Notes: a model not told the origin generated them from the sequence alone. DNA of 13,155 bases from Nitrosomonas sp. (GCA_016721865.1 JADKHF010000002.1:1-13155), one strand, 5' to 3'. Shown: positions 1 through 6,991, counted from the first letter of the stretch. Numbers and translations are program-made.

Positions 1-44
1 CTGGTACATCATCGTTATCCTCAAACCTTTTTACAAGGAGGAAC

Positions 45-333
45 GATGTCATCATCAGAAATACGACGAATTCATATCGAAACATGGCAACCAGCGGTAT
101 GTCCCAGGCAGCTTATTGCCGGGAACATGGTTTGAATACAAAGACGTTTGGTAATTGGTCCGCAAGCATCGTGCCGATCAGGTTATTCGGTCGCCTGCGT
201 TGGTTCCGATAACGATCAAACCATATCTATGCCACGAATACACTGTGTTCTTCGCGGACGGGGCGATCATCTGCTGGAACTGCCATCGACGGTTTCGCCG
301 CATTGGTTGGGGGAATTGTTGAAGTGTCTTTGA
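45..333 (+). pseudogene. tnpA: IS66 accessory protein TnpA, frameshifted
   Basis: TnpA is the small helix-turn-helix accessory protein of IS66 elements. The ATG at 45 follows a strong ribosome binding site (AAGGAGG, 34-40). The product begins MSSSEIRRIHIETWQ, then shifts frame near 92 into GMSQAAYCREHGLNTKTFGNW, which matches the family's helix-turn-helix signature. It shifts again near 150 into RKHRADQVIRSPALVPI, and once more near 265 into HLLELPSTVSPHWLGELL, the expected C-terminus, ending at the TGA at 331-333. Total length, about 96 codons, is normal for the family, so the damage is by small indels and not by truncation. Assignment rests on these motifs and on the adjacent tnpB and tnpC. 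Confidence 0.75.
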
Positions 334-355
334 TTGCGAATCCGGGGAGATCTGG

Positions 356-665
356 TTGATGGTTGATCCGGTGGATATGCGCCGGGGATCGACGGTTTTG
401 TCGGTGTTGGTGGAGCAGGCGTTGCAGCGATCGCCTTGTGCGGGCTCGGCGTTTGTGTGTTGCAATCGCGCGGGCAATCGCATCAAAGTGTTGCTGTGGG
501 ACGGTACCGGTGTGGCTGTGCCAGAGGCGTTTGCATCGGGGACGGTTTGTTTGGCAACATTCCGGAGAAGGTGGCATTGTGTTGACGCAGCCGCAATGGG
601 AGTGGTTGATTGCCGGAGTGGATTGGCATCGTTTGGGGTTGCAGTCGCGGCGAAAATATAGCTGA
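356..665 (+). pseudogene. tnpB: IS66 Orf2-like protein TnpB, one frameshift
   Basis: IS66 TnpB (Orf2) is a protein of about 110 residues needed for transposition; its molecular role is poorly defined. The first frame reads MVDPVDMRRG, then VEQALQRSPCAGSAFV and NRAGNRIKVLLWDGTG, all family hallmarks. Near 512 a GT dinucleotide appears to be missing from the expected GGT-GTG-TGG, and the match continues in another frame as WLCQRRLHRGRFVWQ and QPQWEWLIAGVDWHRL to the TGA at 663-665. The true start is uncertain: 356 is a TTG, and the frame is open back to 323 without an ATG, so the gene may originally have overlapped the tnpA end. It sits about 20 bp after tnpA and 50 bp before tnpC. Confidence 0.85.
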
Positions 666-714
666 ACGCCAATATTGATGCCGCTTTTCGCGGGTTTTGT
701 GGTACAATAACACC

Positions 715-2286
715 ATGAAAACGCACGCAAAACAGTCAATTGAATTGGATCATCTGAACTCGCGCTGGCGGTTAAAACCGAGGTATCAAATCTGATTCAA
801 TCACTGCTTACGCAAGCACAAACGAACTCAAACTGCTGGAGGCGAAGAATCAGGCGCTGACGCTGGAACTGGGGCATTTGCGCCGCATTCGTTACGGTGT
901 GAAGAGCGAAGCACCGTCACAGCCACAGTTGAGTTTGTTGAAGAAGACTGGCAAACTGATGTTTCTGCCGTTGAGGCGGAAATCGAGCAATTGCCGCTGC
1001 CTGCTCCGCAGAAGCCTAAGCGCGCACGCGCTGGGCGCCAGCCGTTGCCGGATCACCTGCCGCGCATCGAACACCGCCATGAACCGCAATCCTGCCAATG
1101 CAAACAGTGGCAGCGATCTGGTCAGAATCGGTGAAGACGTCACCGAACAACTCGACGTCAAACCCGCCGAATTCTTTGTGCACTGCCACATCCGTCCGCA
1201 ATATTCCTGCCGGGCATGCGAAACTGTGGTCGCGGAACCGGTACCGCCCGCGGTGATCGACGGCGGCATGGCGGCACCGGGTTTGCTTGCCTGGATCGTC
1301 GCGGCTAAATACCCCGATCACCTGCCGCTGTATCGCATCACGCAAATCGCCGCCCGCGAAGGTGTCACTTTATCGCTCTCCACCCTGGCGGAGTGGGTTG
1401 GACGCGTCGGCGTGGCACCGCAACCGCTGGCTGACCGGCTGATCTGGCACTTGCTGCAAGGTCGCGTGTTGCACGCCGACGAAACCCCGGTGGCGCAACT
1501 TGATCCCGGCAGCGGAAAACGCAGCGCGCCTACCTGTGGGCGTATCGCAGCAACGACTTCGAATTGGAGCCGCGTATCATCGCATTTGACTACCAAACCG
1601 TAGTGGCAAACATGTGCAAAACTTCCTCAACAGCTGGCAAGGCCACTTGCTGGTCGACGACTATGGCGGTTACAAGGCTTTCTTCTCCAAAACAGCATCA
1701 CCCTGCACAGAATTAGGCTGTTAGGCGCACGCGCGCCGCAAATTCTTCGATCTGCATCAGGCCAACGCCAGCACCGTTGCATTCGAAGCATTGCAACGCA
1801 TTGGCAAACTTTACGCCGTCGAAGCCGAAAGCAAGCACTTATCGACCGAAGCACGGCAACAACTGCGTGCCGAAAAAGCCTGCCGATCCTGCAATCGTTG
1901 CACGACTGGTTACTGCAAACCCGCTTTCATACCGCCGATGGCGGCGGCACCGCCAAAGCCATCGACTACACCTGAAGCGCTGGCAAAGCCTGATCCGCTA
2001 CGCCGGCAGCGGACACCTGCCGATTGACAACAACCCCGTCGAAAACACTATTCGCCCCATCGCGCTCGGCAAGAAAAACTGGCTGTTCACCGGCTCCGAG
2101 CGCGCCGGAAAACGTGCCGCCGCCATCCAAACCCTGCTCGGCACCGCAAAACTCAACGGCCTCAACCCCGCACAATGGCTAGCCGACACCCTCGAAAAAC
2201 TCCCCACCTGGCCTAACAGCCGAATCGATGAACTGCTACCCTTCGCACCGGAGGCTATTGAAGCATTGTTGAAGGAATGTGGGTAG
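715..2286 (+). pseudogene. tnpC: IS66 transposase TnpC, many frameshifts and a nonsense codon
   Basis: This is the DDE transposase of the element. The reading starts at the ATG at 715 and is carried through several frames. Motifs in order: a leucine-rich N-terminus (shifts near 757 and 828); LRRIRYGVKSEA; a cysteine region with CQC near 1100 and CRAC near 1213; GGMAAPGLLAW; the first catalytic Asp in LHADETPVAQLDP (about 1470-1508); the second Asp in LLVDDYGGYKAF; and the catalytic Glu in NNPVENTIRPIALGKKNW (about 2028-2082). The C-terminus is SRIDELLPF and the stop is at 2284-2286. Further shifts fall near 940, 1105, 1525, 1610, 1890 and 1968. An in-frame TAG at 1722-1724 replaces the residue after ELGC, where the family usually has Leu. 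All catalytic residues survive but no continuous protein can be made. Confidence 0.9.
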
Positions 2287-2338
2287 ATGGTGGGGTTGGA
2301 GGCTTACAGTGTAACACTGGAACCCCCGTCAGTGCTGG

Positions 2339-2362
2339 GTTGTGACGTTGTGACGTTGTGAC
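2339..2362. repeat. Tandem repeat, 3 x 8 bp
   Basis: Three exact head-to-tail copies of GTTGTGAC, 24 bp in all, in the non-coding DNA just right of the IS66 end. No function is apparent. Confidence 0.9.
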
Positions 2363-2535
2363 GGATGTTACGGATAAAAAGAGAGGGGTAGATCAGCTAT
2401 CTATTAACCCTTAGGCGGACTTATTGCACCGATCAGTCTATCTGATCTGGTAGATTAAATTGTCGCCTAATAACTTTATCCGTTTGATGAAATGGACTGA
2501 TTATTAGCTCATGTCAGTGTTGTCGCACTTTACTG

Positions 2536-2570
2536 TATTGCTACCTTCATTAACGCAAAAGGTAGCAATA
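2536..2570. repeat. Perfect 12-bp inverted repeat (hairpin)
   Basis: Arms TATTGCTACCTT (2536-2547) and AAGGTAGCAATA (2559-2570) are perfectly complementary around an 11-nt loop. A further partial copy, TGGTAGCAAT (2571-2580), follows, then a run of six T (2584-2589). It could act as a terminator, or be a recombinase site next to the attachment remnant at 2626. The repeat itself is certain, its role is not. Confidence 0.75.
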
Positions 2571-2625
2571 TGGTAGCAATGACTTTTTTACACTAGACAT
2601 TTAACTCTATAACTTATTGATTTTA

Positions 2626-2670
2626 TGGTGCCGACACCAAGAATCGAACTCGGGACCTTCTGATTACAAA
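2626..2670 (-). other. tRNA-Thr(UGU) 3' fragment, probable attachment site remnant
   Basis: Read on the minus strand this is a tRNA from the first base of the anticodon loop (TTTGTAA, anticodon TGT) to the CCA end. It contains the 3' strand of the anticodon stem (TCAGA), variable loop AGGTC, a T arm that pairs (CCGAG, TTCGATT, CTTGG), and acceptor strand TGTCGGC followed by ACCA: 45 nt, exactly nucleotides 32-76 of the standard fold. Match to a tRNA stops abruptly beyond 2670; no D arm or 5' acceptor strand is present, so it is not a gene. Tyrosine recombinases commonly integrate at the anticodon loop and leave such a 3' copy at the distal end, which would place the element on the side above 2670. 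Confidence 0.78.
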
Positions 2671-2827
2671 ACTTATTTACAAATTCCAGTTACATATAAA
2701 TCAATCACTTACAATGCTTGCCCAGCATAAAAACTGTCTCACACAACCACAAACGGTGACACTTACAGAGTAGGTTTGGCACAAATTTGACACAGTCAAT
2801 TCCGCATCATATTTCGTTCTCGTATAA

Positions 2828-2872
2828 CGATGTTCCTTTGATCGATGTTCCTTTGATCGATGTTCCTTCGAT
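2828..2872. repeat. Tandem repeat, 3 x 15 bp
   Basis: Three head-to-tail copies of CGATGTTCCTTTGAT; the third has one change. The repeat lies just beyond the 3' end of the minus-strand toxin gene. As 15 is a multiple of three it gives a repeated DVPLI in one plus frame, but I see no other support for a gene there. Confidence 0.9.
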
Positions 2873-2900
2873 AACTACCATTAACACAAAATACCTAAGA

Positions 2901-3317
2901 TCATTCTTCCCAAGGATTGATGACGGGCACTCCGGCAGCGACAAAAGGCGCAGTATCTCGCGTCGCTATGGTGAATCCATGTACGACCGCGATTGCGGCA
3001 ATCTGACCGTCTGCCACAGAGATGAGGCGACCATTAGTCCTAGCTCGACCGACTATGGAGGCATATGCTATCGCAGCCTGTTGGTCGAATGATAGTATGC
3101 GCGCCCCAAAAGCCTCTCCATCAGTTTCCTCAATGCAGCATCAAGTCCTTCTTTACGCTTTCCATCTGGCAGGATTTCAATGCCGACCAGCAATTTCGGA
3201 AAGGCTTGTTGCAGTCAGATACAGTGTCTCGGCTGTTTGCCGATCAGCCGTTTGAACGGCGGGATTGCCGTTGGGTTTCATGGCTCGATATGACATTCCC
3301 GTATCCAGAACGATCAT
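2901..3317 (-). pseudogene. PIN-domain toxin (FitB/VapC type), two compensating frameshifts
   Basis: PIN-domain toxins are metal-dependent RNases neutralised by the antitoxin encoded upstream. The ATG (3317-3315) overlaps the restored antitoxin stop as ATGA. The start reads MIVLDTGMSYRAMKPNGNPA; FitB/VapC proteins usually have LDTN at this first acidic site, so the Asn is lost. It continues TAETLYLTATSLSE, then a lost base near 3186 gives a premature TGA. In the next frame LLVGIEILPDGKRKEGLDAA follows, and near 3105 a second change leads to ARILSFDQQAAIAYASIVGR. The later acidic site (VADGQIAAIA), ATRDTAPF and the family terminus VPVINPWEE end at TGA 2901-2903. The span is 139 codons, normal for the family, so it decayed by indels without truncation. 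Confidence 0.85.
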
Positions 3318-3552
3318 TCGAACACCGCCGGATCAGTCGGCGTCTGATCACGAGTATCATTAAAATCAAGCCCCCAAAGGATTGCCCAAAAGCAGCGAGT
3401 TCAGATCCGATTTTGACACGCGTCCTAGGACGCACTGCCTCTTCTAGAATTTCCCGGATTTCTGCTTCTGTACTACGTCCATGCTGAGCTGCGCGCAGCT
3501 TAAGCGCGCGATGCGTTTCTTCGGGCAAATTGCGAACAGTAACAACAGACAT
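3314..3552 (-). pseudogene. FitA/VapB-type antitoxin, frameshifted near its C-terminus
   Basis: Antitoxin partner of the PIN toxin and presumed DNA-binding autoregulator. Residues 1-40 (MSVVTVRNLPEETHRALKLR, then HGRSTEAEIREILEEA) match the ribbon-helix-helix domain of FitA-like antitoxins. A good ribosome binding site (AAGGAGTG) precedes the ATG at 3552. After FGQSFGG a G is missing from a G run (about 3375-3380), so the frame as read runs on to 3244 with an unrelated tail. Restoring one G gives LDFNDTRDQTPTDPAVFE, the expected toxin-binding tail, and a stop at 3314-3316 that overlaps the toxin start. The DNA-binding part may still be made, as a 102-residue protein with a wrong tail. Confidence 0.85.
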
Positions 3553-3564
3553 TTGACTTCACTC

Positions 3565-3611
3565 CTTATTATATGAAATCAATGATAGCACATACTTATT
3601 AATGACATCAA
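3565..3611 (-). promoter_or_regulatory. Promoter and possible operator of the toxin-antitoxin pair
   Basis: On the minus strand a sigma70-like promoter is seen: TTGATG (3611-3606), 18-bp spacer, TATCAT (3587-3582), about 30 bp upstream of the antitoxin ATG. Two near-identical direct repeats, CTTATTATATGAAATCAA (3565-3582) and CTTATTAATGACATCAA (3595-3611, plus-strand reading), overlap the two promoter boxes. FitA/VapB antitoxins autorepress by binding repeats or palindromes across their promoter, so these are good operator candidates; binding is inferred. Confidence 0.55.
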
Positions 3612-3699
3612 TTTTTGATATATGCTCATCCAAAGTGCTGTAGCGGCGTTATTCGGAACAGAGACGTTCGTGTCGTTCAATTAAACCCGGATCAACTAC

Positions 3700-3825
3700 A
3701 TCACCAGCGCCACTTTCGCCCTGAACCCACGACTTGAATATTGCTTGCGTTTCTTACTCATCTCATCGCTCTTCTTAGCGCAATGTCACAGCTTAACTGC
3801 TTGTCAAGTTTTGGGGGCTACTTCA
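3700..3825 (-). mobile_element. IS3-family fragment: terminal end plus orfA start
   Basis: On the minus strand an IS end-like sequence (TGAAGTAGCCCCCAAAACTT, starting at 3825) is followed by an ATG at 3761 encoding MSKKRKQYSSRGFRAKVALV and then a stop at 3699-3697. This resembles the N-terminus of IS3-family OrfA proteins, which typically begin MSKKRKQYSxEFKAKVAL. Similarity fades after about 20 residues. It is a small leftover of an element distinct from the IS3 at 10661, whose OrfA starts differently. Confidence 0.55.
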
Positions 3826-3882
3826 GCCTACCTCATCCGATGATCAAAATCTAACTCATAGAACCCTCACATCAGCTAATCG

Positions 3883-4040
3883 TTAAAGTTTATATTTAAC
3901 TATGAATATTAATTCTTCAAGATTAGCTAATGATCCAGGATCAATAGATAATTCGAATTCAGTATCCAGTTTAATATCGCTATTGTTGCCACGGCATAAT
4001 TTCAGCTCACTGCTTATTTTTGTAAATAGCGGAGTAAAAA
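3883..4040 (-). pseudogene. 3' end of a minus-strand gene cut by IS110 copy 1
   Basis: The minus frame is open from the IS110 left end to a TAA at 3885-3883. It reads about 50 residues including SSELKLCRGNNSDIKLDTEF, then FELSIDPGSLANLEELIFIV and KYKL. The stretch is AT-rich and the residue mix, alternating hydrophobic and acidic with a leucine-rich end, looks like a real protein tail. I do not recognise the family. The frame runs straight into the IS110 junction, so the gene was probably interrupted there; I could not find the missing 5' part on the far side of either IS110 copy. The plus frame over the same bases (3902-4102) is probably only a mirror of this. Confidence 0.4.
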
Positions 4041-4132
4041 TAATGGGAATGGACGCCCACTACCCTAAGCGGCATCGAAGTGCCAAAGTAGTAGTGCAAT
4101 AAAGCCCACTAGACCAGAGAGGAGCGTCCGAC

Positions 4133-5161
4133 ATGAAGATTACAACGATAGGCATTGATTTGGCAAAAGAAGTATTTCAGATTCACGGAGTGGATATACA
4201 CGGCAAGGCTATGCTACGTAAGCAACTGCGACGTAGCGAGATGGCTAGGTTCTTTGCCAATCTGAATCCCTGCCTGATTGGCATGGAAGCCTGCGGTAGC
4301 TCACACCATTGGGCGAGAAAGCTGGGCGAATTTGGTCATACTGTCAAACTCATGTCACCCCAGTTCGTCAAACCGTATGTGAAGACCAACAAGCATGACA
4401 TGGCGGATGCAGAAGCGGTTTGTGAAGCAGTGAGCCGACCCAACATGCGTTTTGTACCGATCAAAAACGTTGAGCAACAGGCCATCCGTCGATACACCGT
4501 GCCAGACAAGGCTTCGTCAAGGCTAGAACTGCGCAGGCAAATCAGATGCGCGGTTTACTCTCCGAATTTGGTATTGTGATGTCTCAGGGTATTCGATCCA
4601 TCAATAAACGTATGCCGGATATTCTGGAAGATCGGGAATGGTTTGCCAGGAACTATGCGTCGGTTAGCTTGAAGACTAAACAATCATTTCAAGGAATTAG
4701 ATCGCCAAGTGGAAGAATTAGAGTTGCAGATCAAGCTGTGGCATAGGAGAACAAAGCCAGTCAAAGACTAGCCATTCCGGGTATTGGTTCGATCACGGCG
4801 AGCGCCATTGTTGCAACGGTGGAGATGCCGCGGAATTAAGAACGGCAGGCAACTTTCGGCATGGTTCGGATTGGTCCCAAAGCAACGATCCAGTGGTGGT
4901 AAACAGACATTGCTCGGTATCAGCAAGCGGCGACACTTACCTACGCACTTTACTAATCCACGGAGCACGAGCGGTCATTCGCTTTTCTGGAAATAAAGCT
5001 GAACCGGAGAGGCACTACACAGGCTAATGGCGCGGCGCAATAAGAATGTTGCCGCCGTTGCTCTGGCGAACAAGAACGCACGAATCATCTGGGCGCTACT
5101 CGCTAAAGACACTAAATTCCACCCCAATCACACTTCGGCAGCATCCGCTGCCAAAGCCTGA
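4133..5161 (+). pseudogene. IS110-family transposase, copy 1, multiply frameshifted
   Basis: DEDD-type recombinase of the IS110 family, which in intact members works with an element-encoded guide (bridge) RNA. It starts at the ATG at 4133 behind GAGAGGAGCG. The first about 115 residues are intact: TTIGIDLAKEVFQIHGVD holds the first catalytic Asp, CLIGMEACGSSHHWARKLG the Glu region, and NKHDMADAEAVCEA the second acidic cluster. Near 4484 a base is lost relative to copy 2 and the frame ends at 4579. Homology continues in broken frames through PDILED (about 4612), the IPGIG motif (about 4775), the SAWFGLVPKQRSSGGKQ serine region (about 4856-4907) and ASAAKA to the TGA at 5159-5161. About 12 nt have been lost in total against the inferred 1041-nt ancestor. 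Confidence 0.9.
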
Positions 5162-5455
5162 CCAGGGTGGCCGAATAAAAGCGTATTGGTAATGCCCATC
5201 GGGAACGAGCTTAAGGAGATAGACTACCGCCGATTGCACAGGCAATCATGACGTGATGGCAAGACAGGTCAGACCGTGGTTGGGAAAGTTCGTAGTGGTA
5301 CAAGCACACCAAGTGCGTAAAAATGATAGAACCCCAACCAGCGTATTCCATCAGGGACAGAAGCAATATGTTACACATAAAGTCCGGATGTATGGCAGCA
5401 ATCTTCATCCTTCTTAAAATCAATGATTGAAAGCTTGGCATACCGTGGGGGTCCA
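5162..5455 (+). ncRNA. IS110 copy 1 right-end non-coding region, candidate bridge RNA locus
   Basis: This region matches the right end of copy 2 in blocks and can fold. A hairpin GATTGC-ACAG-GCAATC lies at 5232-5247. A long stem TGGTTGGG/CCCAACCA (5277-5284 with 5333-5340) encloses a smaller hairpin GCAC/GTGC (5304-5307, 5313-5316). In copy 2 the same stems exist, with a different tetraloop in the first and one G-C changed to a G-U-compatible pair in the long stem. IS1111-type elements are known to encode the bridge RNA in the right non-coding end, which fits this location. No open reading frame of note occupies it. Expression and exact ends are not shown by sequence. Confidence 0.5.
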
Positions 5456-5515
5456 CCTTATGTTCTACTGAGGCGCACTGAATTTCACGGGAATCTCGGA
5501 ATAAAAGTAATGGAA
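5456..5515. other. 60-bp spacer between tandem IS110 copies
   Basis: Short unique DNA between the right end of copy 1 and the left end of copy 2. Its last about 18 bp (CGGAATAAAAGTAATGG) resemble the DNA left of copy 1 (CGGAGTAAAAATAATGG, 4030-4046). This could be a shared target sequence or an extra piece of the element's left end. Confidence 0.6.
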
Positions 5516-5597
5516 TGGACGCCCCCACTACCCTAAATGGCATCGAGTGCCAAAGTAGTGACGCAGTAAAGCCCACTAAACAAGAGAGGAGTCCGAC

Positions 5598-6635
5598 ATG
5601 AAGATTACAACGATAGGCATTGATTTGGCAAAAGAAGTATTTCAGATTCACGGGGTGGATATGCACGGCAAGGCTGTGCTACGTAAGCAGCTGCGCCGCA
5701 GCGAAATGGCGAGGTTCTTTGCCAATCTGGATCCCTGCCTGGTTGGCATGGAAGCTGCGGTAGCTCGCACCACTGGGCGAGAAAGCTGGGAGAATTTGGG
5801 CATACTGTCAAACTCATGTCACCCCAGTTCGTCAAACCTATGTGAAGACCAATAAGAATGATATGGCGGATGCAGAAGCGATTTGCGAAGCAGTTAACCG
5901 ACCGAATATGCGCTTTGTACCGATCAAGAACGTTGAACAACAAGCAATCCTCTCGATACATCGCGCCAGACAGGGTTTTGTTAAAGCCAGAACCGCGCAG
6001 GCAAATCAGATGCGTGGTTTACTCTCTGAATTTGGTATTGTGATACCTCAGGGGATCCGATCCATCAACAAGCGTATGCCGGATATACTGGAAGATGCCG
6101 AGAACGGTTTACCAGGTACCCTGCGCAAGTTATTGGAAAGACTGAACGACCACCTCAAGGAATTGGATCGTCAGGTGGAAGAACTGGAGTTGCAGATCAA
6201 GCTGTGGCATAAGGAGAACGAAGCCAGTCAAAGACTGGAAGCCATTCCTGGTATTGGTCCGATCACGGCGAGCGCCATTGTGGCAACTGTAGGGAATGCC
6301 ACGGAATTCAAGAACGGAAGGCAACTTTCGGCCTGGTTCGGATTGGTCCCAAAGCAACGATCCAGCGGTGGTAAGCAGATATTGCTTGGTATCAGTAAAC
6401 GTGGCGACACTTATTTGCGCACTTTAATGATCCACGGAGCACGAGCAGTTACCCGCTTTGCCGAAAACAAGGCTGAACCGGAAAGTTGGTTACGCAAGCT
6501 AATGGCGCGGCGCAATAAGAATGTAGCCGCTGTTGCACTAGCGACAAGAACGCACGTATCATCTGGGCGTTACTTGCCAGAGACACTAAATTCCACCCCA
6601 ATCACACTTCGGCAGCATCCGCTGCCAAAGCCTGA
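5598..6635 (+). pseudogene. IS110-family transposase, copy 2, three single-base deletions
   Basis: Starts at the ATG at 5598 after GAGAGGAG. The first frame covers GIDLAKEVFQIHGVDMHGKA to GMEA. A C missing near 5754 and a G missing near 5839, both seen by comparison with copy 1, move the frame to that of KTNKNDMADAEAICEAVNRP, which then runs long through the RARQGFVKARTAQANQMRG helix, a coiled-coil-like stretch (ELDRQVEELELQIKLWHKEN), IPGIGPITASAIVATVG, the SAWFGLVPKQRSSGGKQ serine region and LGISKRGDTYLRTLMIHGAR. An A missing near 6542 shifts the end; copy 1 gives the expected ANKNARIIWALLA. The original stop is at 6633-6635; as read the frame ends at 6648. Acidic and serine catalytic motifs are all present, so the ancestor was a normal 346-residue IS110 transposase. 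Confidence 0.9.
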
Positions 6636-6929
6636 TCAGGGTGGCTGAATAAAAGCGTATTGGTAATGTCACATCAAAAACGAATTTAAGGAGAAAAACT
6701 TTCCCCGATTGCTGAGGCAATCACGACATGATGGCAAGATAGGTCAGACCGTGGTTGGGAAAGCTCGTTCTGGTACAAGCACATCAAGTGCGTAAAAGTG
6801 ATAGAGCCCCAATCAGCGTATTCCATCAGGGACAGGAGTAATGAGCTTCACATAAAGTCCGAATGTATGGCTGCAATTTTAACCTTCTCAAAATCATTGA
6901 CTGAAAGCTTGGCATACCGTGGGTGTCCA
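6636..6929 (+). ncRNA. IS110 copy 2 right-end non-coding region, candidate bridge RNA locus
   Basis: Counterpart of 5162-5455. Conserved blocks include TAAAAGCGTATTGGTAATG, GGTCAGACCGTGGTTGGGAA, GCGTATTCCATCAGGGACAG and CACATAAAGTCC. Structures kept: hairpin GATTGC-TGAG-GCAATC (6707-6722), long stem TGGTTGGG/CCCAATCA (6752-6759 with 6808-6815, one G-U pair) and an inner GCAC/GTGC hairpin. The stretch between the blocks, roughly 6670-6705, differs clearly from copy 1. Retention of pairing despite base changes suggests that RNA structure was under selection before the elements died. Confidence 0.5.
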
Positions 6930-6991
6930 TGTATGTACCAGTCTGAAGCCTGTAAGCTGATGCGATTAGCATCAAGTGAAAGGCGATGAGG

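Larger units (their letters stand above)
1..2307 (+). mobile_element. IS66-family insertion sequence, left tip outside window, all genes broken
   Basis: Three consecutive broken genes in the canonical IS66 order tnpA, tnpB, tnpC are seen on the plus strand. The right end is probably at 2307: read on the minus strand the sequence there begins GTAAGCCTCC, and IS66 elements typically start GTAAGC. The left terminal repeat should lie just upstream of the window, since tnpA starts at 45, so the usual 8-bp target duplication cannot be tested. The region is clearly GC-richer than the DNA to its right. The element is non-functional as read because each gene carries frameshifts. Confidence 0.88.
2308..2625. 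other. Non-coding stretch with short tandem and inverted repeats
   Basis: No convincing gene is seen here. It begins with an 11-bp palindrome AGTGTAACACT (2308-2318) directly at the IS66 end. Three exact tandem copies of GTTGTGAC follow at 2339-2362. Next comes a nested inverted-repeat block: outer arms TTAGGCG/CGCCTAA (2411-2417, 2464-2470) and inner arms GATCAG/CTGATC (2431-2436, 2442-2447). A perfect 12-bp hairpin is at 2536-2570. The block ends beside the tRNA-like attachment remnant, so some of these repeats could be recombination-protein binding sites; that is inference. Confidence 0.6.
4050..5455 (+). mobile_element. IS110-family (IS1111-like) element, copy 1
   Basis: Limits come from aligning this copy with the second at 5516-6929. 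Both begin with TGGACG(CC)CCCAC, and both end with the inverted form GTGGG-GTCCA (here 5445-5455), an imperfect subterminal inverted repeat as seen in IS1111-type members of IS110. The left non-coding part is about 80 bp; the right one, about 290 bp after the transposase stop, is long and conserved. Exact ends are uncertain by a few bases because this family makes no clear duplication. Copy 1 is more decayed than copy 2. Confidence 0.85.
5516..6929 (+). mobile_element. IS110-family (IS1111-like) element, copy 2
   Basis: Second copy of the same element, in the same orientation and 60 bp from the first. It starts TGGACGCCCCCAC (5516-5528) and ends GTGGGTGTCCA (6919-6929), an imperfect inverted pair. 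The length of about 1.41 kb suits the family. It is better preserved than copy 1: only three single-base losses separate it from a full reading frame. The two copies differ at many positions along their length, so this is not a recent duplication. Confidence 0.88.

Noticed and set aside
178..739. Long minus-strand open frames over the IS66 tnpB region
   Set aside because: They are antisense to tnpB, which has clear family motifs on the plus strand; GC-rich coding DNA often leaves the opposite strand open.
2626..2670. A complete tRNA gene
   Set aside because: Only nucleotides 32-76 are present; the D arm and 5' acceptor strand are absent on the side above 2670.
2339..2872. Possible CRISPR array from the tandem repeats
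   Set aside because: The repeats are directly adjacent with no spacers, are only 8 and 15 bp, and no cas-like gene is present.
2787..3092. Plus-strand 101-codon frame with a DVPLI repeat
   Set aside because: It lies over a 15-bp tandem repeat and the antisense of the PIN toxin, whose motifs are unmistakable; no ribosome binding site or family resemblance.
3902..4102. Plus-strand 66-codon frame
   Set aside because: It crosses the IS110 left end and ends in IS sequence; the minus frame of its first part looks more protein-like.
5211..5666. Minus-strand 151-codon frame
   Set aside because: It spans the IS110 right end, the spacer and the start of copy 2 antisense, so it is a chance junction frame.
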